Source of the DNA: Planococcus citri
Lineage: Eukaryota; Arthropoda; Insecta; Hemiptera; Pseudococcidae
Assembly: GCF_950023065.1 (NCBI RefSeq)
Contig: NC_088679.1
Span: 21,080,001-21,144,000 of the forward strand
Length of the DNA stretch: 64,000 nucleotides
Reading direction: 5' to 3'
In this document: piece by piece, positions 37,301-49,300 of the stretch
Numbering within the stretch: the stretch's first letter is position 1
Layout: each line of letters begins with the position of its first letter
Notes under the pieces: model-generated
Seen by the model: the letters and a program-made list of their open reading frames with translations, nothing else
Told to the model about the DNA's origin: nothing
Databases searched by the model: none
Translations under genes and position numbers: made by a program

Positions 37301-40300
37301 GTCTCTATTGTGGTAGGGCTCAATTTTTTCCAAATCTTCGCTTCACATTTTTTTTCAAACAATTTCATAGTACTTATTTTTAATGTTTTTTTACACATTT
37401 TAAAATTTTTTATGATGTTTTGACCAATTTTTTTCAATTTTTTCAATGATTTTGTAATGTGGAATGTACCTAATGGGTGGTGTGTTTTGAGATTTTCCCT
37501 CATTTTGAGAAATTTCTACATCACTCGAATCTCGTTCTCCTACCCTAGTTAATAATATTTCGTCGTATTTTATGCAACTCCAAAATATGTGGCACTTTAT
37601 ACTTAAGTATTCTATTCCTAGCTCAAATACATACGTATGTTACATCAACCCACTAAACCCGAATAACAGACCAGACCACGAGCGAGGCGAGGAGGAGACA
37701 GAGAAGGGTATCAATTACTATGTAAAATACTTTGTCGAGTTCCTGACGATTACGTCATCATGCATTTATAAGTTGGCTGAATTTTTGGAAATACTACAAT
37801 GTATTCGGTTTTTTTTTGGGGGGTGCCCGTGAAAGTACAATATATGCACATTACATACAACTACACTTACTTACGTATAAAACTAGTTTTTGTGTTTTCA
37901 TCGAATATTATGCATGCACATTTAATGCGATTTTTATAACGACGTTTGGCGTGTATTTGGATATGTTGCAGCTTGTAATAACTCGTTAGCTCAAGGTGGA
38001 TTTTTTCAGAAGGACAATAATTATTACTGTAAGGATGACTATCAACGTTTGTTCGGTACGAAATGCGCCGTTTGTCAAGAATTTGTCGAAGGCGAAGTAG
38101 TCTCAGCGCTAGGTAACACGTATCATCAAAAATGCTTCAAATGTGCTCGGTGTAGGTGAGTTGAAACAAATTTCTAAATTGATCACCAACCAACTAACCG
38201 GATTGGATTGGTTTGGGTTGGCCAATATACCTACATGATACATACGTAGGTGTTTAATTGGAGAATGAACGAATATTTGTATAATGAAAAAATAACGTGC
38301 GTGCATTTTTCAGGCAACCGTTTCCGGGAGGTGAAAAAGTCACATATACTGGTAAAGAAGTGTTATGCGGTAGATGTTCACAGATACCGACCAAAGATAT
38401 AGATTCTCATTCGCAAACCAGTCCTACATCTGTTAACGGCACACTAACAGGTATATCCGCAATACACACTATGTTTATTTATTTATACTATTCGACTTAC
38501 GCATGTATACTGTACGTCTTTATAACATTGTCGCGTTTAATTCGCTCATCATAAGCCAATAGCCAATGGAGTAGGTAGGTATGCTTCTGAGCAAACCTGT
38601 TCTAGTCTATGACGATGTCACCAATCTATAAGAAGACGTGGCGATGCAATGTGGAAAATTCTCACACAGCTCGATAATTACAGGCTACCTTAGTGCCCTC
38701 TGCCTTGCTCTTGCTCTTGAAGTGTTCTTTTGCTATACGACGACGAGTATTAATAAAATTTAATTGCTTAATTACGAACGAGCGTCGAATATGTGCATTT
38801 TTAGATGCAATTTACACCGCTAGCTATACTACGTGTTTTGGGGAAAGGTCGTGATCGTCTGCATGCGATGTCCGAAGATGAGACCCAGGTGCAGAGAGAG
38901 CCAGGGGGAGGGGGGAGTGAGATATGCATAGATTGCGTGAAAATTTCACTCGTTTATTATCAATTTGCATGTAGTACATCGCGGTCGTTAATTAACACAT
39001 AAATTCGCGAGAAGATGATCAAGTACGCTACGTATGTATGTACATATGAGACAAATAGTTCACGATGTAATTTTCAACTTGGCCAATGTTAAGGCTAATT
39101 TATAAAGCGATGTGTCGAGAGCTTGTTGAATTAATAATTTTACGATAAATGTGTATTACGAGCTTATCTGATACTCGCATCAGGTATATAGCTTTGAGGG
39201 TAGGTGAAGCTCTCGTGTACTCGAAATTTTGTGATAAGAGTAACGTGTCTTGATAATCTGTATTTTGAAGAGGTTTTTTTTCAATTTTTTGTCGGTTTAT
39301 AGGACTGTAGGTACTAGGTAGGTTAATTGACCTGAAATTTGGTGTCAAGTTTTACGATGTCGTTGTGATTTAGCATAAATTTTTTGTTCGTCGGTTTATC
39401 TCTTCATTTACTTATTATCAATTTTTTTTTTTTTTTTTGAAAATTGAGGCTAGCACAAAATTATGGCCAAATGATCGTAACCCAGCATATGAAAAATGGG
39501 TGTAGAGTCTCCTATCCAAGAATGGTTTTGAATCATTGGATACTTTTTTTGCTTTAATAGTCAACTCAATGTCTAGAATTCTAAATAAGAAGTAAAGTCA
39601 TTGACGTGGACGTAATTTCAACACTCCAATGGGGGTTTTCAAGTTTTTAAGTCAGATTTGACTTCTAAAAGACTATACTTCAATGTGAGTAGAAATTTCA
39701 AAAACTGACCATTTTTTCCTAGTTTTCAAAAGTCTGAAGTGGTATTAAAAATTCATTGGAATTGTTTCGAAGTTCTTAAAAGTCAGAATCGGGCCAAATT
39801 ATTTTCAAGTTGAAAAATTAGTACAAAATTGGTTCAATTTTTTCAAAGTTTCTAAAAGTCTGATATAATATCAAAATTGTCAATTTTTAAAAAAGTTTTC
39901 AAAAGTTTACCTTCATATCAAGAATTCATCGGCTGCATTTTTTCCAAGTTTTTAAAAGTCTGATTGTACTAATAATGGTATCAAAATGTCAAAAATTTGT
40001 CACTCTTTAAAGTTTTTTAAAAATGTGATCAGGTATTATGTCAGAAATTCATTTGAATTTTTTCCAAGTTTTTGAAAATATTTCATGCCTTATAAAGTGA
40101 TTTAAAATTTATCAATTTTTTTCAAGTGTTAAAAAGGCTGGCATATAATGTTGGAAAATCGAATGAATTTTTTTCCCGAATTTTCAAAAGTCAGAATCAT
40201 GCAAAAATGTTGGAAAGACCCCCCCCCTCGCAAAAATCTTATCAATGTTTAAAATTCCAAATTTTTAGGTCAAATGTTTAACCTTCCCGGTGAAATAAAA

Positions 40301-43300
40301 AAAGGTCAAAATTCATTATAAGGTAAAGTGGGGTAATTCCGATGGCAAAATTCAAAATTTTAGCAATTTCTGATTTTTTGGATTTCCTGTACATTTTGGG
40401 GCAAAAAAGATGTAACAACTTTATTCCTGCGTCCTTCAGCTACACATTGACTATATTGAAGAGTGATTTGTGTGAAGGCTTCATACATATAATTGAAAAA
40501 ACATTTTGGAAGGTTGAGTTATCAGAATTACCCCAAAAATGGGGTAATTCCGATAATGAGTTTGTAAGGAAAGGAATTCTCCCAGGGTAATTCCGAGCCA
40601 GTAATGTTGAAATATACCATTTATTGCATATTTAGGTTTTCATTTCATGTAAATTGAATCATTAGAACAAAAATTAAATTTTTTCTACAAATATGCATTT
40701 TTGAGGCATAATTTTTGAAAACTAGACCAACTAGAGAAAAATGCCCCGTTTTGAGGATTTTCTTTGATAATTTCGACCCCCTAAAACTATAATACATCAA
40801 AACAGCGAAAAAAACACTGCAGGACAATTTTGCTGGGCTATCGGAATTACCCCACAGCATGAAAAATGATCGACATGTTTAATAATTCAATGCCACCAAA
40901 CAAATAATTATAAAAGCAAAATCAAAAGATGTACTGACACTTTAACACGTATTCATCAAATAGCTATCAGCTTCTAAACAGAATTTTTCAACAAGTTTTG
41001 AACGATAAAAACGAGTTTCAAAAGTGCACTGTTTTTTGCGGCAAAGGATTTGGGCATTCAGATTTTGAACACTGCACAGACTTGACAAAACAGAGCAGAT
41101 GAACCATCTGATCATTAATGGGTGTAGGTTAGCACTAAAACTATACCTACTTTCTTCATCATTTGTGCCAAAATGTGTTTTGCAACAAAGCTAGGGCTTG
41201 CTATCGGAATTACCCCACTTTACCTTAGTCTAATTCAGAAGTTCTAGAATTCTTTTCTTCAAAATTTGATCATTTTCTTACTAACTATATCTAAAAAACA
41301 AAAAAACAAAAAAAACTGCAGAAAATCATGTATATGTAACATGATCTAAATGAATCAGTCATTCATTTTTGTTTCATGAATTCTGAATGTTCATGAAGCA
41401 ACAGTGTTGAAAATTGCAAAATTTTTCACTAAAATATCTTGGTTACTTGACTGAATTTTTTCTCTGAAAATTTTCACTTTTTCACTAAAACTGTATGTTA
41501 ACGTGGTCTTTATTTCCTCAAAAAATTTCCAATTTTTCACTCAAAATATCATGTTTTATCATTAAAATGGAAATTTCTGGTTTTTTCTACCAGTTATGAT
41601 CATTACACCCCTCCCCCCCCACTTCTGCGCCCAAAAAATCAACATTTCTTCACCAACAATTTTATAGTGATTTTTTTTCACTAAAAATTGACATTTTAAA
41701 ACCAAAAATATACCCTCCCCTCTCCACCGAAATGGCCATATTTTGCATACCAGAAATTGACACATTTTTTCTTGAAATTGAAGTCAATTTTTTTCACTTT
41801 TTGCAGTACGAATTTTTTCAACTATTTTTCGTTGAAATTGAAAATTCTTTTGATTTTTATACTAAAAATGGTCACATTTTGTTCACCTGAAAATGTATCC
41901 TGAATGTGATGGTCATTTTTTCACCAAAAATGGACATTTTTAATTCATCCTATTTTCTTTTAGGAATTAAATGATTCAATTTTGTTGAAAATCTGTGCAG
42001 ATTTTGTTTATTGTGGGGGGGGGGGTTCCAATATGGTTTTTATCTTGGTGTTTTGTCCGAAGATTGAAGGTCATGAAAGAGTCATGCATTTGGGTTTTGA
42101 AAGTTTGTTGAGCACCCCCCCCCCTCCCTCCATCCCTCGAAGAAAATTTATGTAAATATTTTCAACAAAATTAAATCATTCAATTTATATAGGTATGTAT
42201 TTTTAAACAGAAATGATTCTTGGTGAAAAATGTTCAAAATTGTCGAATTTTGTGCGCTCTTGCTATCTTCTATGAGAGTGTATCGGTAATCATTGGTTTG
42301 AAAAATGATTAATTTTTTCTAGTTTCGTTGAGTTCATTCGGTTATAAGTTTTTTCAGGCTCCATAAAATTTCAAAAAAAAATCAAAACTATCTACCCACC
42401 AATCCCACCATATTGGATGTTATTTTTTTACTCCCTTCCTCTCGCACTCGCACGTCTTCCTGAAGTCTTTTCTCAATTCAACCTTCATCCCTCGATTGAT
42501 CGATAGGGAGATATATAGGTAATTGTTTAGGTGAAGGATTTTTTTTTCTTACCTGAAAGTAGGAATTTTGGTTACTTACACGAGATTCTGAACATGATAT
42601 CTAATCATAATTCAACTGATTTTACCCAAATTACGTCAAATAAGCTTATTTTGTTCCATTTCATATATATTATTTGTATAGACCCCCCCCTCATTCACAA
42701 ATTATTTTGTAAGTAGATTGTGTAAATCAAATGATTCGATCACTTAATTCAAGCTTTTTCGAGATGACGAGTTGATTTTTTGATGACCAGTGCTCCACTT
42801 GGGGGGAGTTATTCATTTGTAGAGAAAATTTTCAAAATTGTGATAGGAAATTTTACAAAAATCGTGCAAAATATGGCTATGTAAATGACATTATACTTAA
42901 TGCTTATCGTGTACATTATTATTAGACTTACGAAAATTCATTTCATACCGATATTTTAAATTATGCCGATCATGCGATTATTGGAAGTGCAAATCTAATC
43001 AATATTTTTTTCCACGCTAAAGTTTGCGACGACTCGGCGAAAAGATTGGGAATTCGTTGATTACGTTTCGCAGAATATTACGAATCTATACAATATCTTG
43101 TACACGAACGATGTGATGTAGCTTTGTAGCTTATCAGCGAACTCAGATTTTAACTATACGATGCAAAAGTGCAAAAGTATACTTAAAATTAGGTGTTTTT
43201 CGTGTTTATCGCGCCATCTTCTCGTCTCATTTGGTGACAATTACGTGGAAACGATGATAAGATTGAGGTTCGCGAATTTAATGTCTATAGGTAATATTAA

Positions 43301-46300
43301 AACTATTTCACTTCGTTATCATTTCGCAACGTCTGTCTATACTATAATTTTGGGCTAGGAAAAATGTTTTAGTCGTAGTTGAATGCGTTTTATAGCAAAA
43401 TTGGACTGTGCAAATGATGATTCGAGATCAAGATTACCTTGACCTTTCTTGACAGTGAAAAATTGAAGTTAAAAATTCCTCGAACTGGATCAAGCTGGTT
43501 CTTCGAAACTATAAATACATACAAAAAAATTGCACGTGTTTGTTTTTATTGAGAAATTTTGTCGAGTGATCCTCAAATTGTACAATGTACAGAGATTATT
43601 CAGTTCTTCTCTCCTTCCTTGTGTTAGGTCTTCTTTTCTTTTCTCCTTTCGCCCGAAGGTATAAAGAAAGTAGTCATTAGAAAAGAATACATCTCACCTC
43701 GAGGCTGTTCAGGTTACAATCCATATGCCCATATTGTACCTCAATGACTCATCTACGAGTATTCGACGTAATAATACACATAAAGCACCACTTTTGTAGA
43801 TAGTATACCTGCTCGAAAGCGTAGGCAACTTGTACTGATCGTGAGCTAGACGTCATCGGACAGAACACAAAGATAAATATTATCTGTATTTATACTTTTT
43901 ATCTTCTTTGACACCTTTACTTGTGGTAAATTAGTTGCGAAAATTATAAATCGTCGTTTTAAATAGAAGAACTTTTATTTGAAAAATGAAGAGTGCCAAA
44001 TTAGTCTTTATCTGTAACACTAATTTTAGGCGTTGAGGTTCATTTATGGGTTTTTGACGAATTTTTGACAAATTTTAAGAATTTTAAAGTCTGTTTTTAG
44101 GGGCGATTTTTAAACTTATTGATGAAGTAATATAGATTTTTTGTGTAAAATGAACCAATTTGAATGAAAATCCTTCAATTTAACTCCCACACGTCAAAAA
44201 CTACTAGTTTTGGGCCATTCTGGAGCCTCCAGCGATTTTTTAATTTTCTCCAGAAATTTCAAATCGCTCCAGAAAACACTGAAAAAATCGTTCATTTTTG
44301 TTAGAGGCTCCAGATTAACTCAAAAATGGTCACAATCGATTTAGCAGGTCTTTTTTGGATATTTATCTCAAGACTTACTCTTTATTCATCAACAAGTTAC
44401 TTCCATAATTTTCAAAAATTCTCCAAAAATTGAAAAATCAACTTCAGCAGCTCAAAATTGTGCTCTAGACTTATGCTCAGATAATGGTGAATTCATTTCA
44501 CCTCCTTCCCTTTCTTACTTCGTTAGACACGTGATATCGTCTTATTGAATGGGTTTCTTAGAATCATTGATAGATTAAAGAATACACGAGCTGTGTACTC
44601 CGAACTAAAATATAGAATATTACATGCACACGGTTAATTAATAATATTAATAATAAATTTCGATTAATTTATTTCAATTCGTTTAGATTGCGCCGGATGC
44701 CGCGACGATTTGAAAGAAGGTCAAGCATTAATTGCTCTGGATCGGCAATGGCACGTATGGTGTTTCAAATGTCATACATGTAATGCTGTTCTACACGGAG
44801 AATACATGGGAAAGTTAGTATCTCGTATTATCTCTATACGTAACAAGTACATAGTACATACTAATACGTAGCCTTATAATATACATATGTCCAAGAGGAG
44901 ACGTGTGCGCAGCGTACTTACACGACAACAATTTTATAATTGACATCATTAACCGACCGACCGATTATTACGATGTGGGTGCGTTTGTAAATGAGATCTA
45001 AATTATTCTATAAAACGTAAGCTATTTTTAATTTTCCCAACATTCGGCCGCGACTGCCTCAGCCTGTCTTGTGAAAAAAAAATATATCGATGATGTAATA
45101 GACGTAAGTACTTTGTAGTCGATATCGAATTGATCTTCACCGCCGACGCCGCCACCTCCATTTTTTTCATGAAGTCTGACGACTAAGTATCGCGGACATT
45201 GCATTGCAGGACTTGGAGGTGAAAACAATCATCAATCAATAGAGACACTCGTCGATATAAGCTAATTTCCGAAATTTAGACCTTGGATATAATTAAATTT
45301 TACCAATCGAGTTTTCAAATTGACATCTTTAATGTCAATTGACCATTTAACCAGTACATATAGAGTTTATGTATCCACGATGGTGGTACCTAACCTACCG
45401 TTTAATGTTTCGACAGTCGATACACGCCACACGGTACCGTATTTTTGCGGATAATAAACGGTTATACGTTGTTTATGGTTTCAGAGATGGCGTGCCATAT
45501 TGTGAGAAAGATTATCAAAAGTTGTTTGGAGTCAAATGCGCGTATTGTACGAGATTCATATCAGGAAAGGTGTTACAGGTAAGCGGATTTTGTCGTTTGA
45601 ACACGATATGATCAAGTATTTTATGTTTATGAGAGGTGAATTTTTTTAATAGATGTGCAATGAACTGAATGGTTGGTATTTACAAAGTTTGGAAATTCGT
45701 AAAAATTGACACATATGTTGTAAAAATGAAATGAAAATTAGCCAAGTGTACATTTAAAAAAAAATGGTAGGTACTTCTGAAAATTCTCTGATGGGTTGAT
45801 GCTGTCTGGAAAACGAAGCGAAATCATGGATTTCGCTTCGTTGTATGACATATTTTCTTTTTCTTTCCATATAATAATTGTTCTACGTACAAGGATGGTA
45901 TTCCCCCTCCCCCAATAGAAAATTTAATAGACTGACAGTTGAAGAAAATAGAAAGAATGAACATCCACAAATGTACTAAAAATTAACATTTCAAGTGCTG
46001 AATTTGATGTTTTAATTTTTGACAAATTTTTGAAGAGGGAACCTGGCTTATGGCCGCTTCCTGTGAAAAAAATCAAAATTTGATCAAATTGGAATTTGTT
46101 TCATCTCTTGAATCAATTGATGGTGATTAAAGAGTCGATCTGTGGAGCTTGCAGTTGTTTTTGGATTTTTCAGTGATCAACAGTGTTTAAATCTGTCAGA
46201 TTTCTACCTCATCAATTTGATCAAATTTAGAGTTTTTTGATTTGAAAAATAACCAAGTTGAAATTTTTAGGAATTTGCCTATCGTACCTAGAATTAAAAA

Positions 46301-49300
46301 TTGGAATTTGGTTGCTGGAATTTTTTTCTGGCGGTGTACCAATCTATAGGACGTCTATTGTCAGAAACCCCTTGAAAATGAAGAAAAGTGAGCGAATTTT
46401 ACTCTTAAAGCAGTGAAAAGAATTTAAAGGATTTTTTTTTCAATTTTTACTTCCAAATCAGAAAATTACACTCACGAAGTCTATTTATATAAATTGGTGA
46501 TTTTGTTTGTGAAAATTCAAAACGGATTGTGCTCGGGGTATCTAACAGGTAGTGCAAGTAGTGAAAGTAGTGAAAACGTAGTGATTTTTAAAATGGGTAG
46601 TGAAAGTAGTGAAAAAGTAGTGAATTTTGTTAAAAAGGTAGTGAAAAAATGAAAAAATTCGGATTCGTTCCTTTTTCTCATTCTTTATTCCGTAGAAAAG
46701 AGCTCATTTGTCGACTTTTTTAGAGCTTGAATTACACATTCTTGAGAGCTTTTGCCCTCGCTTCGCTCGGGCTATTTACTCTTTCTCCCCATAAAAAGCT
46801 ATTGTTGAAATTCAAGAAATGTTCAAAGTTTGAATCAGAAAAATAAACTCCTCCCTGCATGAAGAATTTTTTTTTCACTTCTGGTAACATGAATTTTTGA
46901 AAGCTTCTACCCTCGCTTCGCTCGGGCTTCGTTTAATTTTTTTTCCAATTTTGAATTTCATCACACTAAAAATCATCGTTTTTTTACATGTACCTCCCTC
47001 TCGAAATTAAAAATTTGGTTGGTTAAAAAAAAGTTTTTTATTTGCCCAATTTCATTGCATGAGCAAGAACCTTTAATGTGAAGAAAAAATCAAAAATTGA
47101 AATGATAAAATTATATTTTCGACATCCGCTTGCTTGAAAAAAATCTTGGGATGTTGAAGACATTGGTTGACACCTTGTTTTATGATGAATATAATAAGCT
47201 CGTTTATTTGTATTGTTTTTTTTCAATAATTTTGATTATAATTACTCATTTTCTTCCAGTTTTCATTTTTTGAAAAAATTTTCATGTGCAAAATTTGACT
47301 TTGTTAATTTTTTTGTGTGTTAATTGGGGGGGGGGGGTCGAGTGAATGGCATTCTGAAAATTTGGTTGAAAAAAGGTAGTGAAAAAAGTAGTGAAAAAGT
47401 AGTGATAAAGTTTCGGAAATTGTCTCCAAATTCCCAAATAGTATTTTTCCAAAAACATAAATTAAAAAAAAACGTGAAATTTTATAAAAATTGTTCGTTC
47501 TTGCTTTCCTTGAATAGAAAAATCTGTGTTTTTTTTAGAATTAATTTTCGAAAATCAGGTTTGCATTCTATAAAAAATATTTTGAAAAGTGGTATTGAAA
47601 ATATGGTTAATGACGTAGGCAGGATTTTTCTGAGGAGTCAAACCCAGATTTTGGGGGGGGGGGATTGAAATCTGAGGTAATTTTTTGAAAACCCTTCATG
47701 TAGGTGATTACAAACGTCAAATTTATGATAATCAACGTAAAATGCGAAGCGAGAACAAATATTTTTCAAAAAATTGGTTCAAACAACGAAAAATTGCCCA
47801 TTTTTGTATGTTTTGTTTAGAATTTTCATTTTCAAAGAGGAGCAATCGCTTCAGTCCTTCCCCCTTGGCTCGTCACTGAAAACGATGCTATACAAGTACG
47901 AACAGAGAATCATCAAAACATTTGGTCTCTTCAATTTTCAAAAATTATTTAAAAAAAGTAAGCTCACATTTTCAAAGATGACGTTACAGTATATTTTTTT
48001 CACCTCGAAAAAAATGCAAGAGATTTTCTTGGAGGAAGGAGCCACGAACCACATAACTAAAAATTGGGAAAAAGTTGAAACATTCAATTTTACAGGGTGT
48101 CTAATAGTCTTGCTATGATTGCTAATTCTGCAAGACCTGCTTTTCATCAAAAAAACCTGTCTGTTCCCAACACCCCACTGAAAATTTTTAAGTTATGTTA
48201 CCCTTTGTAGAATTTTGAAAAATGAAAAAATTTATTACACAATCACATGAAAAAAATATTAAATTTTCCTACTTTTTAGAACTCTTCAATTTTGCTGATG
48301 GAAAATTTCAAAAATTTTCGCCTTTACTTCGTTTGATCAAATAAGCAGGTCTTCTCTTATTCAAAGCAATTTTCTAAAAATAAGTTCCTAAGCACATTTT
48401 TTGAAAAAAAAAAATACTTACTGACGTTGAAAAAGTACCTACATACAATAAAATGGTTTTAAAATTTGAAAAAACAAAAAATTAAAATAGTTGAAATATT
48501 TTTAGCACTTGCTTTTAATCCCTTTCCCCACCTCCCACCTCCTTTCGTCTTCCCTCCCTCCGAAAAAAAATAGAAATATCCGAAACTGAGTTGAGAAAAA
48601 AAAAACAAAAACATTTTTTTTTTGTTTAAAATGAAATCAGAATTTTCTATTTTTATTACTTTTTCCCAATAAAAATACAAAAACTGCCAGAAAAATTTGA
48701 AAAAAAAAACAAGTTCTTATAGAAAAAACATGTTTCAAACCAGATGTTTCATACGATTTTTTTGTTTTAAACATGTTTCAAACATTGCGTTGTTTAAAAC
48801 GTCCGAACTCTGATCCGAAGCAAAAAATCGATGTATATAATTTTGAGCCCCTCAAAAAAAAATTATCAAATGTTTGAAAAATATCCCGCCAAAGTCCTGA
48901 TTTTCAATTTTGAATGTTTGTCAGACTCCGACACCCTGAAGATTAAATTTCACTTTGATTGTCATAATTTTTTTCAGCTATTAATTTTATCATTTTATTA
49001 CAAAAAGGATTTCTGGTTCTCAATTTAAAAAAATAAATTGTTCAATTTAAATTTAGTTCATCATTAATTAGTGTCCATTATTATTGGTAAATTTTGAAGT
49101 TTTACGCTTTTAAAAAAAAAAAAAATCAATTTGCATAAATTTTGTGTGAAATTAGTCTGTTTTAATCCTTAATATTTCTGGAAACGAACAAAAAATTAAC
49201 GATAGTTGATTAAAAGTAAATTTTTGAAAAAATAATTAAAAAAAATAACAAGATTTATGCAGAAATGAGTGATGAGAGTAGAATTTAAATAATAGACTTA

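Larger units (their letters stand above)
28318..37971 (+). other. intron 1 (9.65 kb), repeat-filled
   Basis: GT-AG intron inside LIM1. It holds a copy of the GGCTCCAGAA repeat (29640-30090), a SINE-like copy (30901), a GGTGTCTA-ended element (31475-32628), a related diverged element (about 35735-36715), homopolymers such as a G run near 30282-30292, and a largely single-copy stretch (32640-34850) with a GC-rich patch near 33068-33310. Its size suggests room for regulatory elements, but none can be named from sequence. Confidence 0.8.
38451..44686 (+). other. intron 3 (6.2 kb) with several mobile elements
   Basis: Contains a SINE-like copy (39421), a degenerate array (39540-40250), a TA-flanked TIR element (40319-41227), a 'ttcactaaaaatgg' word array (41400-41960), a 218-bp TIR element (41967-42184), a largely single-copy stretch (42840-44000) and a GGCTCCAGAA repeat copy (44190-44470). 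No coding exon is seen. Confidence 0.8.

Noticed and set aside
45369..45611. 80-codon ORF with a LIM-like end
   Set aside because: Only 45485-45578 belongs to the gene. The upstream part is intron before the TTTCAG acceptor and the tail is intron after the donor.
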